DNA of 29,363 nucleotides from positions 1 through 29,363 of IMG/VR virus record IMGVR_UViG_3300032753_000127. One strand, written 5' to 3'. Source of the stretch: a virus. The notes beneath the pieces are model-generated. The model saw only the letters and a list, made by a program, of their open reading frames with translations. It searched no databases and had not been told where the DNA came from. The position numbers were made by a program, and so were the translations under genes. Shown here one piece after another: positions 1-7,859 of the stretch (positions within the stretch are counted from its first letter, which is position 1; every line of letters starts with the position of its first letter).

Positions 1-2
1 TT

Positions 3-1652
3 GAAAAAGAAATAACTTATAAAAATTATACAAGTTATGGTTATATTAATGGGGAATATTTATGTAGAAAATGTAAATTAGAAAATAATAATTTAGAAAA
101 ATATGGTGTTAAAAATGTTTTTCAAATTAAGGAGGTTAAAAAAAAAATTAAAGAAACTAATTTAGAAAAATATGGTGTTGAGTTTATATCAAAAAATAAA
201 GAAATACAAAATAAAATTAAGGAAACTAATTTAGATAAATATGGGGTTGAATATTTTCTACAAAATAAAGAAGTTCATAATAGAATTAAAGAAACTAATT
301 TCAAAAAATATGGAGTAGAAAATGTTTCCAAATTAGATTTGGTAAAAAATAAGAAAAAAGAAACAACTTTAGAAAATTATGGTGTTGAATATAATTCTCA
401 AAGTGATCTTATTAAAAAAAATATAAAACAAACTAATTTAAAAAAATATGGTGTTGAGTCTAATTTACAAAACAAAGATGTTAAAGAAAAAATAAAGAAA
501 ACTAATTTAGATAAATATGGAGTTGATAACTATGCTAAAAGTGAAGAATATTTATTAAAATGTAAAGAAACTAATTTAGATAAATATGGGGTTGATAATT
601 ATAATAAGTCAGAAATCAGTAAAATAAATACTATAATAGGTCAACATCCTAATTATATTAAATATATTGACAATTCTATATCTTTATTTAAATGTGATTT
701 AAATGAAAATCATGAATTTAAAATTCATGTTGATAATTTTCATAATAGATTAAAAAATAATATACCTTTATGTACTATTTGTTATCCCATAGGAGATAAC
801 AAATCTATAAAAGAAAAAATTTTATTAGAATATATTCAAAGTATTTATTCAGGAGAGGTTATCTCAGGATATAGAGATGGTATAGAAATAGATATTTTCT
901 TACCTGAATTAAACATTGGTATAGAATTTAATGGATTATATTGGCATTCAAATAAGTTTAAAGAGCCAAATTATCATATTAATAAACAAATATATTTCAA
1001 AGATAAAGGAATTGATATGAAGATGATTTATGAAGATGATTTTGATAAAAATTTTGATATATTAAAGTCTCAAATTAATAATTGGTTAAGTTTAACTCCA
1101 AATAAAATTTATGCTCGTAAAACTGAAGTTAGACAAATTTTAAATATTGAAGAATATAGAAATTTTCTAAATAATAATCATATTCAAGGATTCGTAGCGT
1201 CTAAATTGATATATGGACTTTATCATCAAGATAATTTAGTTAGTTTAATGTGTTTTGATAAAAAAGAAGGACGTTTAAATATGCCTGAAAATGAATGGAA
1301 TTTAAATAGATTTTGTAATTTATTGAATCATCAAGTAGTAGGTGGTGCTTCTAAATTATTAAATCATTTTATAAAAGAAAATTATCCTTCAAGAATAATT
1401 AGTTATGCTGATAAAGATTGGTCTAATGGAAATTTATATTTTTCTTTAGGGTTCAATTTAGTATCAGAGTCTAAACCTGACTATAAATATATTATCAATG
1501 GGCTTAGAGTTCATAAACAAAACTTTAATAAACTTAAATTAGGTAAAATGGGTCATGATATATTGAATTTATCAGAATCTCAAATTATGGAAAATTTAGG
1601 TATTGATAAAATATATGATTGTGGAAAAATAAAATTTGAAAAGTATGTATAA
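3..1652 (+). CDS. KYGV-repeat homing-type endonuclease, 5' end outside window
   Basis: Reading frame is open from the window edge, so the gene begins upstream; a TTG near 339 is internal. Visible order: end of a zinc-ribbon-like segment (YLCRKC), eight 23-residue repeats of the form TNLxKYGVxx (about nt 90-641), a Vsr-like PD-(D/E)XK nuclease core around nt 874-950 (EIDIFLPELNIGIEFNG, then YWHS), and a C-terminal GNAT-like region (HIQGF, GGASKLL, YFSLGF). This architecture is common in mobile endonucleases of large phages; the repeats are thought to bind DNA and the Vsr-like part to nick or cut. It is a paralogue of the gene at 8181-9869 and of the fragment at 2033-2371. The stop overlaps the next start by 8 nt. 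The family assignment is firm, but homing activity is inferred from the family. Role in the phage is probably selfish mobility rather than virion assembly. Confidence 0.8.
   Translation, partial: EKEITYKNYTSYGYINGEYLCRKCKLENNNLEKYGVKNVFQIKEVKKKIKETNLEKYGVEFISKNKEIQNKIKETNLDKYGVEYFLQNKEVHNRIKETNFKKYGVENVSKLDLVKNKKKETTLENYGVEYNSQSDLIKKNIKQTNLKKYGVESNLQNKDVKEKIKKTNLDKYGVDNYAKSEEYLLKCKETNLDKYGVDNYNKSEISKINTIIGQHPNYIKYIDNSISLFKCDLNENHEFKIHVDNFHNRLKNNIPLCTICYPIGDNKSIKEKILLEYIQSIYSGEVISGYRDGIEIDIFLPELNIGIEFNGLYWHSNKFKEPNYHINKQIYFKDKGIDMKMIYEDDFDKNFDILKSQINNWLSLTPNKIYARKTEVRQILNIEEYRNFLNNNHIQGFVASKLIYGLYHQDNLVSLMCFDKKEGRLNMPENEWNLNRFCNLLNHQVVGGASKLLNHFIKENYPSRIISYADKDWSNGNLYFSLGFNLVSESKPDYKYIINGLRVHKQNFNKLKLGKMGHDILNLSESQIMENLGIDKIYDCGKIKFEKYV
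90..641 (+). repeat. Eight tandem 69-bp coding repeats (KYGV units)
   Basis: Units start near 90, 159, 228, 297, 366, 435, 504 and 573, each opening with a variant of aatttagataaatatgg. The 69-bp period equals 23 codons, so copy number can change without frameshift. The last two units are nearly identical in their first 25 bases, which suggests recent unit duplication. Confidence 0.85.
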
Positions 1653-2046
1653 AATTAATTTTGATGATGAAGAAATACTTATTAATTACTTAAATTCGTT
1701 TGATAATAAATGGATAAAAAGACGAAAAATCTTAAATGAAATTTTAGAAATTGATGAAGATGATAATTTAAATTATTGGGATTTATCTGATAGTGCAACA
1801 TATGGAGAACTTTTTCATAAAAAATATGATTCTTCCACTAGTTTAAATAGGGTTTCTCATATTGTTAAAAACGTGCAAAAAATAAATGAGGAATATTTTG
1901 CTGAAATTAAAGTATTGAATACTTATTGTGGGAATGAAGCTAAAGGTTTAATTAATGAGGGATTTAGTCTAAAATTAGAATGTGTTTATCACGAATATAA
2001 TTCAAAAAAAATAATTAGAATAGATATAAATTATGATAATAAGTAG
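1645..2046 (+). CDS. Small protein, faint resemblance to prohead protease fold
   Basis: A 133-aa protein from ATG at 1645; an in-frame TTG nine bases upstream is less likely because ATG overlaps the preceding TAA in the compact form ATGTATAA. The stretch ATYGELFH, then LNRVSHIVKNV, then AEIKVLNTYCG and LINEGFSLKLECV follows the order of conserved elements in T4 gp21-type prohead proteases (GELxHP, a hydrophobic segment, GxxL, SSRG). The histidine of GELxH is kept, but the SSRG serine position reads E-C. If the resemblance is real, this is a catalytically altered or decayed relative; it is also far shorter than gp21 (about 210 aa). It is wedged between an endonuclease and an endonuclease remnant, overlapping both. 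Function otherwise unknown. Confidence 0.6.
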   Translation: MYKINFDDEEILINYLNSFDNKWIKRRKILNEILEIDEDDNLNYWDLSDSATYGELFHKKYDSSTSLNRVSHIVKNVQKINEEYFAEIKVLNTYCGNEAKGLINEGFSLKLECVYHEYNSKKIIRIDINYDNK

Positions 2047-2371
2047 AGAAATAGAAATAAAAGTAAATAACACAAATATAGGTTATTTACATAATTTAGG
2101 TTATGAGGTTAAGAGAGGAGAATTATTATCAATTCCAATTGAATTACTTAGTCCTGGTAGTCATTACAAAATAAGTTGTAAATGCGATAAGTGTGGAATT
2201 ATTAAAGATATTTTATTTAAAAATTATATTAAATATGGAAATAAATGGGGAGAATATTTTTGTAGAAAATGTAGTGAAGATAAAAGAAAAAAATCTTTAC
2301 AATTAAGTCATGGAGTAGATTACCCTATTCAAAATAAAGAAATACGAGATAAAATAAAGTTTAAAAACTAA
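2033..2371 (+). pseudogene. Truncated N-terminal remnant of a KYGV-repeat endonuclease
   Basis: A 112-aa frame containing the start of the same family: an N-terminal region ending in a zinc-ribbon pattern (CKCDKC ... YFCRKC) and one and a bit repeats (LSHGVDYPIQNKEIRDKIK), then a stop. The part around 2225-2340 matches the first bases of this window at both protein and DNA level (both contain tgtagaaaatgta), so it is a duplicate of the endonuclease just upstream that has lost its nuclease. It overlaps the previous gene by 14 nt and its last 11 nt overlap the end of the convergent exonuclease gene, which probably marks the deletion junction. It could still be expressed as a small DNA-binding protein; I consider a remnant more likely. 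Confidence 0.65.
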
Positions 2372-3149
2372 CTTGTATTCTTTCAAGTTGATATTTTCTT
2401 ATATCTATATTTTTATTAGATTTTAAAAAATCAACAATTTTTTCTAATAAAGTAATTGTGATTCTACAATCACTTAAAGCATCATGATAATTAGACATAT
2501 TTATATTTAAAGCAGGACCAATTTTAGATAAACTTGAAGATATAAGTCCATTATCTCTAATAGAAGTACCAATTTTATTTATTAATTGTAAATATTCTAA
2601 ATTCTCTTCTGATAATTTTTGAATACAAGGTATATAATATAATTGTATTAAATCTTTAGTATCTAAAACTTCATTATTAAATGTTTTTATTCCACTTCTA
2701 ACATTTAACATCCTCATATCAAATTTTGCATTTTGTATTATAAAAATTGAATTTTTATATTGATTAGACCAATTCAAAAAATCATTTAATACTAAATTTT
2801 CATCTTCATATTTATTTTTATTTTGCCCATAATGGTTAAATCTTAATACTTGTTTAATCCTAGAGTTTGAATTATTTTTGATTATATATTTAGTTTTATC
2901 TGTTAATTTAATTTTTTTATTAAATGAATCATTTTCTTTGAATTTATTCAAATTAAAATCATATGTGCATGAAACAGCACTGATTTGTGTAAGTTGTATA
3001 TCATAAGGATCAGATTGAAATAATCCTGTAGTTTCAGTATCTAAAAATAAAAAATTATTATTTGATCTTTTTTCTAACCAATTTAGAAAATCTTCTATAC
3101 TTTTATAGAATAATTTATTTTCATTTAATTCAAAAAACCTATTTACCAT
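2361..3149 (-). CDS. DEDDh 3'-5' exonuclease, DnaQ/DexA-like
   Basis: The protein (262 aa) carries all three exonuclease motifs: ExoI FLDTETTG (D37, E39), ExoII IIQNAKFDMRML (D144) and ExoIII YHDALSDCRIT (H222, D227), the DEDDh pattern of proofreading subunits, RNase T and T4 DexA. It would remove nucleotides from 3' ends of DNA or RNA using two metal ions in the cytoplasm. The ExoI-ExoII spacing (about 105 residues) is longer than in bare DnaQ domains and includes a Lys/Asn-rich stretch. It has its own upstream TTTTAATATATAA box and is separated from the portal gene by a strong terminator, so it is transcribed alone. No polymerase is attached. Substrate cannot be told from sequence; host DNA breakdown or end processing are options. 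Confidence 0.85.
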   Translation of the reverse strand: MVNRFFELNENKLFYKSIEDFLNWLEKRSNNNFLFLDTETTGLFQSDPYDIQLTQISAVSCTYDFNLNKFKENDSFNKKIKLTDKTKYIIKNNSNSRIKQVLRFNHYGQNKNKYEDENLVLNDFLNWSNQYKNSIFIIQNAKFDMRMLNVRSGIKTFNNEVLDTKDLIQLYYIPCIQKLSEENLEYLQLINKIGTSIRDNGLISSSLSKIGPALNINMSNYHDALSDCRITITLLEKIVDFLKSNKNIDIRKYQLERIQVSF

Positions 3150-3151
3150 AC

Positions 3152-3165
3152 ATTATATATTAAAA
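3152..3165 (-). promoter_or_regulatory. Putative phage promoter box upstream of exonuclease
   Basis: On the minus strand this reads TTTTAATATATAATG, ending just before the exonuclease ATG. It matches the TTTAATATATA box found before most transcription units here. Confidence 0.5.
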
Positions 3166-3194
3166 TAAAAAAATCCTCTTAAAGAGGATTTTTT
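3166..3194. terminator. Rho-independent terminator after portal gene
   Basis: The hairpin AATCCTCT-tta-AGAGGATT is flanked by A-tracts on one side and T-tracts on the other, so it can act in both directions. It lies 8 nt past the portal stop on the minus strand. Confidence 0.85.
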
Positions 3195-3201
3195 AGTTAT
3201 A

Positions 3202-4935
3202 TTAAAATTCAAACTCACCACCGCCAGCTTCACCACCAGCTTCAGGTGCAGGAGGAGTTTCACCGCCAGCTTCAGGTGCAGGAGCAGCTTCACCACCTTC
3301 AGGAGGAGTTTCAGCCCCCGCTTCAGGAACAGGAGCTTCAGGAGAAGGACCTGCTTCTCCACCACCTCCACCACCTTCTGGCATTCCACCTCCAGCAGCA
3401 GTTGATGATCCAACACCTTTTGATTTAATCCAATAAGCTTTATTTTCTTCAACTTCTTCGGGAGTTAATTTCATAATTTTATCAACAAGGAAATCAACAT
3501 GGAAATAAGGTTGTTCACCATTCATAATTCCTAATAAAGTAGTCATGATATTAGCTCTAGCTTCCATATTTGCTAATTTTTTCCATTCTTCAAAAATCTG
3601 ATTTGTATTGAAAATAACATCAACTTGGTTAAGGAATACTTCATCATGTCTTAATTCAGGAAATTCCATACACATTTGAAGTTTAATTGGTTTAACAATT
3701 AGTTCTTTAATAATTGAACGTAAACGGCTAATAAAATTACCAAAAGTTATTTCATCTCTTGTCATTTCATTAGCAGCAGTCACTAACTGACCACCTCCAT
3801 TTTCTTTCTCAAATCTTTGGAAAGGTATCTTACTTGCTCTTTTCAAACAATTCATAAACCAATTTAACATATTATCTTCATTAAGATTATGCCCTTGTGG
3901 AGAAATTAGTTCCATATTTGGCGTACCTTGATCACCTTCTGGAAACCATATTTGTTTATTATATGGTAAATGTTTACTACCACTAATAGTTAATGTTCCT
4001 AATGAATCATCAAACTCTACATCCTCAGAATAGTCTGCTATTAATTGAGCAATTTGTTCCTCTGCTCTTTGTTTTGGTAAACCTTTAATAGGTATTGTAA
4101 ACTTTTGATAAACCATCGCATTAACTACGTTAAACATAATTCTTGTTTGTTCCATAATCTTTAACTGATTATATGGTTTAATAAGTCCTTCTACATAAGA
4201 AGTTTCAGAATAATCATGTTGAGTAGAATATGATATAAATACTATTTGTGAATCTAAGAAAATTCTTCTTAAAGCAGGATCTTCTGGGTATTGTATCCAA
4301 ATATTTCCTATACTTGGTTCATAAGCGGGAACAAGAGTTTCAGGTCTCATTCTATTAAAACTAATAATATTCTTTTTAGTATCATCCCATATAATTTCAA
4401 CTGCGGCATAACCATCAATTAAAAAATCTTTAGTCATATTCCATGCAGTAATACCATCAGAAAAACCAAAACGATTATATATTTTTTCAAAAAATTCTTG
4501 ATATTTATCTTGTATATCTTGTGAATAACTATTATTCAAAGGACTTGGAGAACAGAAATCTTTATCTTCATCATATACAATAATTTCATCTGCTAATACA
4601 GATACAAATTCACGTATTTCATCCTTAATAGAATATTCTCTTAATATTCTCCTTTTATCTGAATACGCTTTATCTAAATAAGGAATTGATTTTTTGTTTA
4701 AAACTTGAGCGACTGCTCTTTGAGAAAAGAAAGCATACATAGAATCCGCTCTTTGAGCAAGAGGGTCTTCATTCATACCCACCGAAATTGTGTTCCTAAG
4801 GATCATGTCTTCGTATTTAAGTCCTAAGCCTGATAAAGACCTTAGTAATCTATTAAATATTCCTTTATTTTCTACCGCAGTAGGTATAATATTAGGATTT
4901 GTATTAGTATTTATTGGATTATATGATCCAGCCAT
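3202..4935 (-). CDS. Portal vertex protein (T4 gp20-like)
   Basis: A 577-aa protein with the gp20-type core: an N-terminal region placing YAFFSQRAVAQ before a domain with the pattern SVLADEIIVYDED, a middle segment FLIDGYAAVEIIWDD and MRPETLVPAYEP, then FPEGDQGTPNMELISPQGHNLNEDN-like sequence followed by FMNCLKRASKIPFQRF, which corresponds to the clip/stem region of T4 gp20. It forms the dodecameric ring through which DNA is packed and to which the tail joins. The last 70 or so residues are low complexity (Gly, Pro, Glu, Ala; ends GGGEFEF), unlike T4 gp20, and the DNA there is far richer in G and C than its surroundings. The gene starts 9 nt after the stop of an inserted endonuclease gene and ends before a strong terminator. 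No Shine-Dalgarno is visible (aaataattaaataaaATG). Confidence 0.88.
   Translation of the reverse strand: MAGSYNPINTNTNPNIIPTAVENKGIFNRLLRSLSGLGLKYEDMILRNTISVGMNEDPLAQRADSMYAFFSQRAVAQVLNKKSIPYLDKAYSDKRRILREYSIKDEIREFVSVLADEIIVYDEDKDFCSPSPLNNSYSQDIQDKYQEFFEKIYNRFGFSDGITAWNMTKDFLIDGYAAVEIIWDDTKKNIISFNRMRPETLVPAYEPSIGNIWIQYPEDPALRRIFLDSQIVFISYSTQHDYSETSYVEGLIKPYNQLKIMEQTRIMFNVVNAMVYQKFTIPIKGLPKQRAEEQIAQLIADYSEDVEFDDSLGTLTISGSKHLPYNKQIWFPEGDQGTPNMELISPQGHNLNEDNMLNWFMNCLKRASKIPFQRFEKENGGGQLVTAANEMTRDEITFGNFISRLRSIIKELIVKPIKLQMCMEFPELRHDEVFLNQVDVIFNTNQIFEEWKKLANMEARANIMTTLLGIMNGEQPYFHVDFLVDKIMKLTPEEVEENKAYWIKSKGVGSSTAAGGGMPEGGGGGGEAGPSPEAPVPEAGAETPPEGGEAAPAPEAGGETPPAPEAGGEAGGGEFEF
3206..3400 (-). 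repeat. Low-complexity, GC-rich repeats in portal C-terminus
   Basis: Imperfect repeats of about 30-57 bp (around ccagcttcaggtgcaggag) code for Pro/Glu/Ala/Gly units such as APEAGGETPP. Base composition departs sharply from the surrounding AT-rich sequence. Confidence 0.75.
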
Positions 4936-4944
4936 TTTATTTAA

Positions 4945-6066
4945 TTATTTTTTAATAGATAAATAATCATAATAATTTACCCATAATTCTTTATATCCTT
5001 GTTCAGGAGAGCTATATAAAAATTTTAAATTATTTTCTCTAACCCATTTTTTATAATTTCTTTGATTTCTAATTTCTAAATTATTTATTATATATTCTTT
5101 TGCTTCTTTGTATGAAAGTTTTTCAACTTTTACTTTTTTATTTTTCTTTTCTTCAAAAGAGGTATATGATAAATTTTCATTTAGTTTTATATTATTAATT
5201 CCACAAAAATCTTTTAATATATTTTCAATATTTTTTTGTTCTGTATAAGATATTCTCAATAAGATTATGTTGTTATCTAAACAATATTTATTTTTAATTT
5301 CATCATGTATTTTTACTTTTTCTAGTGCTTCAATTCCACCAATTAATTTATTTGGTTTAAAATGTTGCTCTCCATCATATTCAATACAAATATTATAATT
5401 TACAAGATAAAAATCAAATTTTAAAACTTTTTTATTTTTACATTTTGGAAATGTTTTTTCTTTTTTATATTTAATTGAGTATTTATCAAGAAAACTTTGA
5501 ACTTTCTGAGATCCATAAGACATTATCTTTTCTTCATATCCTAAATAATCAGAATAAGAAATCCATTCTTTAAATAATTTTTCAGGGTTAGCTGAAAGGT
5601 TATTTGGTCTGATATTATTATACCACTCAATATATTCAGTTGAAGATTTAAACCAAAATTGTTTTAAATATTTTTTAGATTCTTCGAAAGATAGTAATTG
5701 AATTTTTTCTTTATTTAAGAATTCATACCATGAAATCCATTCTTTATAAGTTTGATCAGGTGAGGATGGAAAAAAATTATGTTTTTTATATATTTTTTTA
5801 TACTCAAAAATAGAAGTTATTCCAAGTTCTATAACTTTTTCTTTCAATTTATTATAAGGTAAGAATTCTTTTTCTTGGTTTGCTATATTATTAGTACATA
5901 AAAAATCCCCCCAACCCAAAAATTCTTCTTTAAAGAATTTTCTTGGATTAGCAGGAATTCCTAACTGAATTGATTTACCAGTTATATAAGAATTAAAATC
6001 TCTTTGAGTTTTTATTTTTAAATTTTGTTTAATAAAATTTTTACATTCTTCGTAGGTTTTATACAT
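4945..6066 (-). CDS. Inserted endonuclease with W-rich repeats and PD-(D/E)XK core
   Basis: The 373-aa protein has three N-terminal repeats (about residues 1-57, 65-118, 124-176) and one C-terminal repeat (about 318-372) of a pattern resembling Sxxp.xxYkEWisWxdFL, known from phage-integrase-repeat-like and mobile endonuclease proteins. Between them lies a nuclease-like domain (about 186-290): FDFYLVNYNICIEYDGEQHF with D218 and E229 in a PD-(D/E)XK (Vsr/DUF559-like) arrangement, followed by a predicted helix and strand with IILLRISY. The likely role is a free-standing homing-type endonuclease lodged between the HD gene and portal gene of a structural operon; it carries its own TTTAATATATAC box and may drive portal transcription, since only 9 nt separate the two genes. 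Target site unknown. Confidence 0.75.
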   Translation of the reverse strand: MYKTYEECKNFIKQNLKIKTQRDFNSYITGKSIQLGIPANPRKFFKEEFLGWGDFLCTNNIANQEKEFLPYNKLKEKVIELGITSIFEYKKIYKKHNFFPSSPDQTYKEWISWYEFLNKEKIQLLSFEESKKYLKQFWFKSSTEYIEWYNNIRPNNLSANPEKLFKEWISYSDYLGYEEKIMSYGSQKVQSFLDKYSIKYKKEKTFPKCKNKKVLKFDFYLVNYNICIEYDGEQHFKPNKLIGGIEALEKVKIHDEIKNKYCLDNNIILLRISYTEQKNIENILKDFCGINNIKLNENLSYTSFEEKKNKKVKVEKLSYKEAKEYIINNLEIRNQRNYKKWVRENNLKFLYSSPEQGYKELWVNYYDYLSIKK

Positions 6067-6073
6067 AATTAAT

Positions 6074-6085
6074 GTATATATTAAA
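6074..6085 (-). promoter_or_regulatory. Putative phage promoter box upstream of endonuclease/portal
   Basis: Minus strand reads TTTAATATATAC, 7 nt before the ATG of the 4945-6066 gene. It probably serves the endonuclease and the portal gene together. Confidence 0.5.
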
Positions 6086-6087
6086 TA

Positions 6088-6639
6088 TTATGCCTTTTCT
6101 AGTATTTCTGAAAAGTAGGGCTGTATGAAGTTTAATAATTTATTTTTATTTCCATCATAAGATGATATTAAAAAATCAAATAACTCTTGACTTTTTATTA
6201 AATATTTATTACTTAATTTATTTAATTCTTTTTTTCTTAATAAATTATCTATACGGTCACATATTTTAATTTCTATAATATCATTTTTTGTTTTTGTATC
6301 TATATCCTTAAATCTTTCTTTTAAGATATCTAATGATTTATTTTTAGATAACTTTACATCATTATCATAATATGTTAAAAACTCAACTAATTTAATTGAA
6401 TATGAACTAACCATATTTTTTAATACATCAATAGACCCACCTCTTTCTAAGAAATCATGATATAAAGCTGCATTATGAACATCTTGAGATACTGTTAATA
6501 ACTTAATTAAATTAGCAACTCTTTTTGAGTGTTTAACTTTTTGTAAAGGCATACTCTTTTTAAGAGTTTTTATGTCTGTTTTAGTTGCTTCAAAAATAAA
6601 TTCTTTGAATTTCATTGTATAAATATTTTTATTTTCCAT
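6088..6639 (-). CDS. SpoT/Rel-like HD-domain protein with capsid-targeting-like N-terminus
   Basis: A 183-aa HD-domain protein. Metal-ligand pattern H37 ... H61-D62 ... D128 has the same spacing as the (p)ppGpp hydrolase domain of Rel/SpoT (24 residues between histidines, 66 from the HD aspartate to the last). The motif reads HDFLERGG: the catalytic Glu (E65) is kept but the next acidic residue of HDxxED is Arg (R66), so activity may differ. Two starts are possible: 6639, which overlaps the upstream stop in the form ATGGAAAATAA, or an in-frame ATG at 6615. The second start gives MKFKEFIFE-ATK, very like the T4 internal-protein capsid-targeting peptide MKTYQEFIAE-A, including the I-x-E/A cleavage site of the prohead protease. 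By inference the protein could be packaged and injected. Overlaps the preceding gene by 11 nt, so translation is probably coupled. Confidence 0.75.
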   Translation of the reverse strand: MENKNIYTMKFKEFIFEATKTDIKTLKKSMPLQKVKHSKRVANLIKLLTVSQDVHNAALYHDFLERGGSIDVLKNMVSSYSIKLVEFLTYYDNDVKLSKNKSLDILKERFKDIDTKTKNDIIEIKICDRIDNLLRKKELNKLSNKYLIKSQELFDFLISSYDGNKNKLLNFIQPYFSEILEKA

Positions 6640-7321
6640 ACTTACTATAACTTTTTTGTATTCTATTAATATGGTCTTTTAATTCTGTGAAATTTTTATC
6701 AATATCTGATGATATATCAAACATATCTTTAACTAATAATTTAGATAACTCAGCATGTCTTTTATCTCTTGTTTCTAATTTAGTTTTCCAAATTTCATAT
6801 AATTTTTTTGGATCATATTTATTTATTGGATGCCCTGAATATAGAAATCTAGGAATTAATTCCATATTAATTTCATGGACTAAAACTATTTGAGCCATAT
6901 TGTATTCTACGATAGCCCATTCATATCCATATTTTAATAATTCATTATAACATCCTTCATAATTAACTGCTAATCCTATATTATTATCAAAGTTTTTATC
7001 TATAAAAAATTTATCAAAAATAGATACTCTTATTTCAATTGGAATAAAATTAAAATTAACTCCATATATAATAATTAAGTTATCAAACTTTTTGAAATCA
7101 ATAGTAAATATAGGAGAATATTTAATCCAATTAGAATCATCTTTATAATCAAGATGATAAAAATATCCTAACTTCATGTTACCAGGACTTACATTTAAGA
7201 CACTTTTATCTGACTTTCCATATTTTTCATAAAAAAATAAAGAGTTTTGTTTAAAAACATCGGGTATATCTTTTCCATATACTAAATTAGATAATTTAAC
7301 TCTTTCCAACAACTCTGACAT
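6629..7321 (-). CDS. Uncharacterised phage protein, possibly virion-associated
   Basis: A 230-aa soluble protein without signal peptide or membrane segment. The middle part (about residues 66-105: YSPIFTIDFKKFDNLIIIYGVNFN and then FIPIEIRVSIFDKF) loosely follows a pattern, 'PLv...gfyGlNlHYLP..lRa.lmd.L', seen in several virion/DNA-end-associated proteins of T4-like marine phages; this is a weak likeness only. The C-terminal 60 residues are charged and probably helical. It is the first gene of the HD protein unit and starts at the palindrome shared with the divergent gp4-like gene. Function not assigned. Confidence 0.65.
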   Translation of the reverse strand: MSELLERVKLSNLVYGKDIPDVFKQNSLFFYEKYGKSDKSVLNVSPGNMKLGYFYHLDYKDDSNWIKYSPIFTIDFKKFDNLIIIYGVNFNFIPIEIRVSIFDKFFIDKNFDNNIGLAVNYEGCYNELLKYGYEWAIVEYNMAQIVLVHEINMELIPRFLYSGHPINKYDPKKLYEIWKTKLETRDKRHAELSKLLVKDMFDISSDIDKNFTELKDHINRIQKSYSKYGK

Positions 7322-7336
7322 TTAATATATATTAAA
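7321..7336. promoter_or_regulatory. Palindromic divergent promoter box
   Basis: TTTAATATATATTAAA is a perfect 16-bp palindrome between the divergent genes starting at 7321 (-) and 7353 (+). It contains the TTTAATATATA box in both directions, so one site could serve both genes. Confidence 0.55.
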
Positions 7337-7352
7337 AAAATAATATTTTAAT

Positions 7353-7859
7353 ATGCTTAATTCAAAACCAAATAATAGTAATTATCATCAAGGTTTATAT
7401 ATTCCAAAAAACAAAGACAAAGTTTTAAAATTAAATAATCAAGGTGGATTATATTATCGTTCAGGATTAGAGAAAAAAGCTATGATATTTTTTGATTATA
7501 GTGAAAAAGTTATTAGATGGTCTGCTGAAAATTTTAAAGTAGAATACGTTAAAACTGATTGGGATAATGGTACACAAGGTTTAATTAGTTCTAAACATAG
7601 TTACTATCCAGATTTTTATTATGAAATGAAAAAACCTGATGGTAGTATTGCAAAAATTATAGCAGAAGTTAAACCACATAGTGAAACTGTAGCACCAGTC
7701 TTAAAAGAAAATGCTACAGTTAAACAACTTAAAAATTTTGAATATTCCCTAAAAATGTGGAATAAAAATTTAAGTAAATGGAAATACATGATTGAGTTTT
7801 GTGAGAAAAAAGGTTTTGAGTTTATTATAATAACTGATAAATTCTTATCTAAACTATAA
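7353..7859 (+). CDS. Head completion nuclease-like protein (T4 gp4-like)
   Basis: The 168-aa protein follows the T4 gp4 (gp50/4) family from end to end: YHQGLYIPKN, YYRSGLEKKAMIFFDYSEKV, RWSAENFKVEY, YYPDFYYEM, AEVKP, a helical stretch and FIIITDKFL. It has a PD-(D/E)XK/TnsA-type active site (E40, D87, E105 and K107). In T4 the product finishes filled heads before tail joining; nuclease trimming of packaged DNA is suggested by the fold. Length matches the family (about 150 aa). It is a lone plus-strand gene between two minus-strand blocks, sharing a promoter palindrome with its left neighbour and overlapping the right neighbour's end by 11 nt. Confidence 0.88.
   Translation: MLNSKPNNSNYHQGLYIPKNKDKVLKLNNQGGLYYRSGLEKKAMIFFDYSEKVIRWSAENFKVEYVKTDWDNGTQGLISSKHSYYPDFYYEMKKPDGSIAKIIAEVKPHSETVAPVLKENATVKQLKNFEYSLKMWNKNLSKWKYMIEFCEKKGFEFIIITDKFLSKL

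Noticed and set aside
90-641. CRISPR array
   Set aside because: The 69-bp periodic repeats are translated in one frame as KYGV units and have no spacers of unrelated sequence.
3246-3428. Open frames on the plus strand and in a shifted minus frame over the portal tail
   Set aside because: Both translate the same low-complexity GC-rich repeats (poly His/Gln/Leu products) and lie within the portal C-terminus; shadows.
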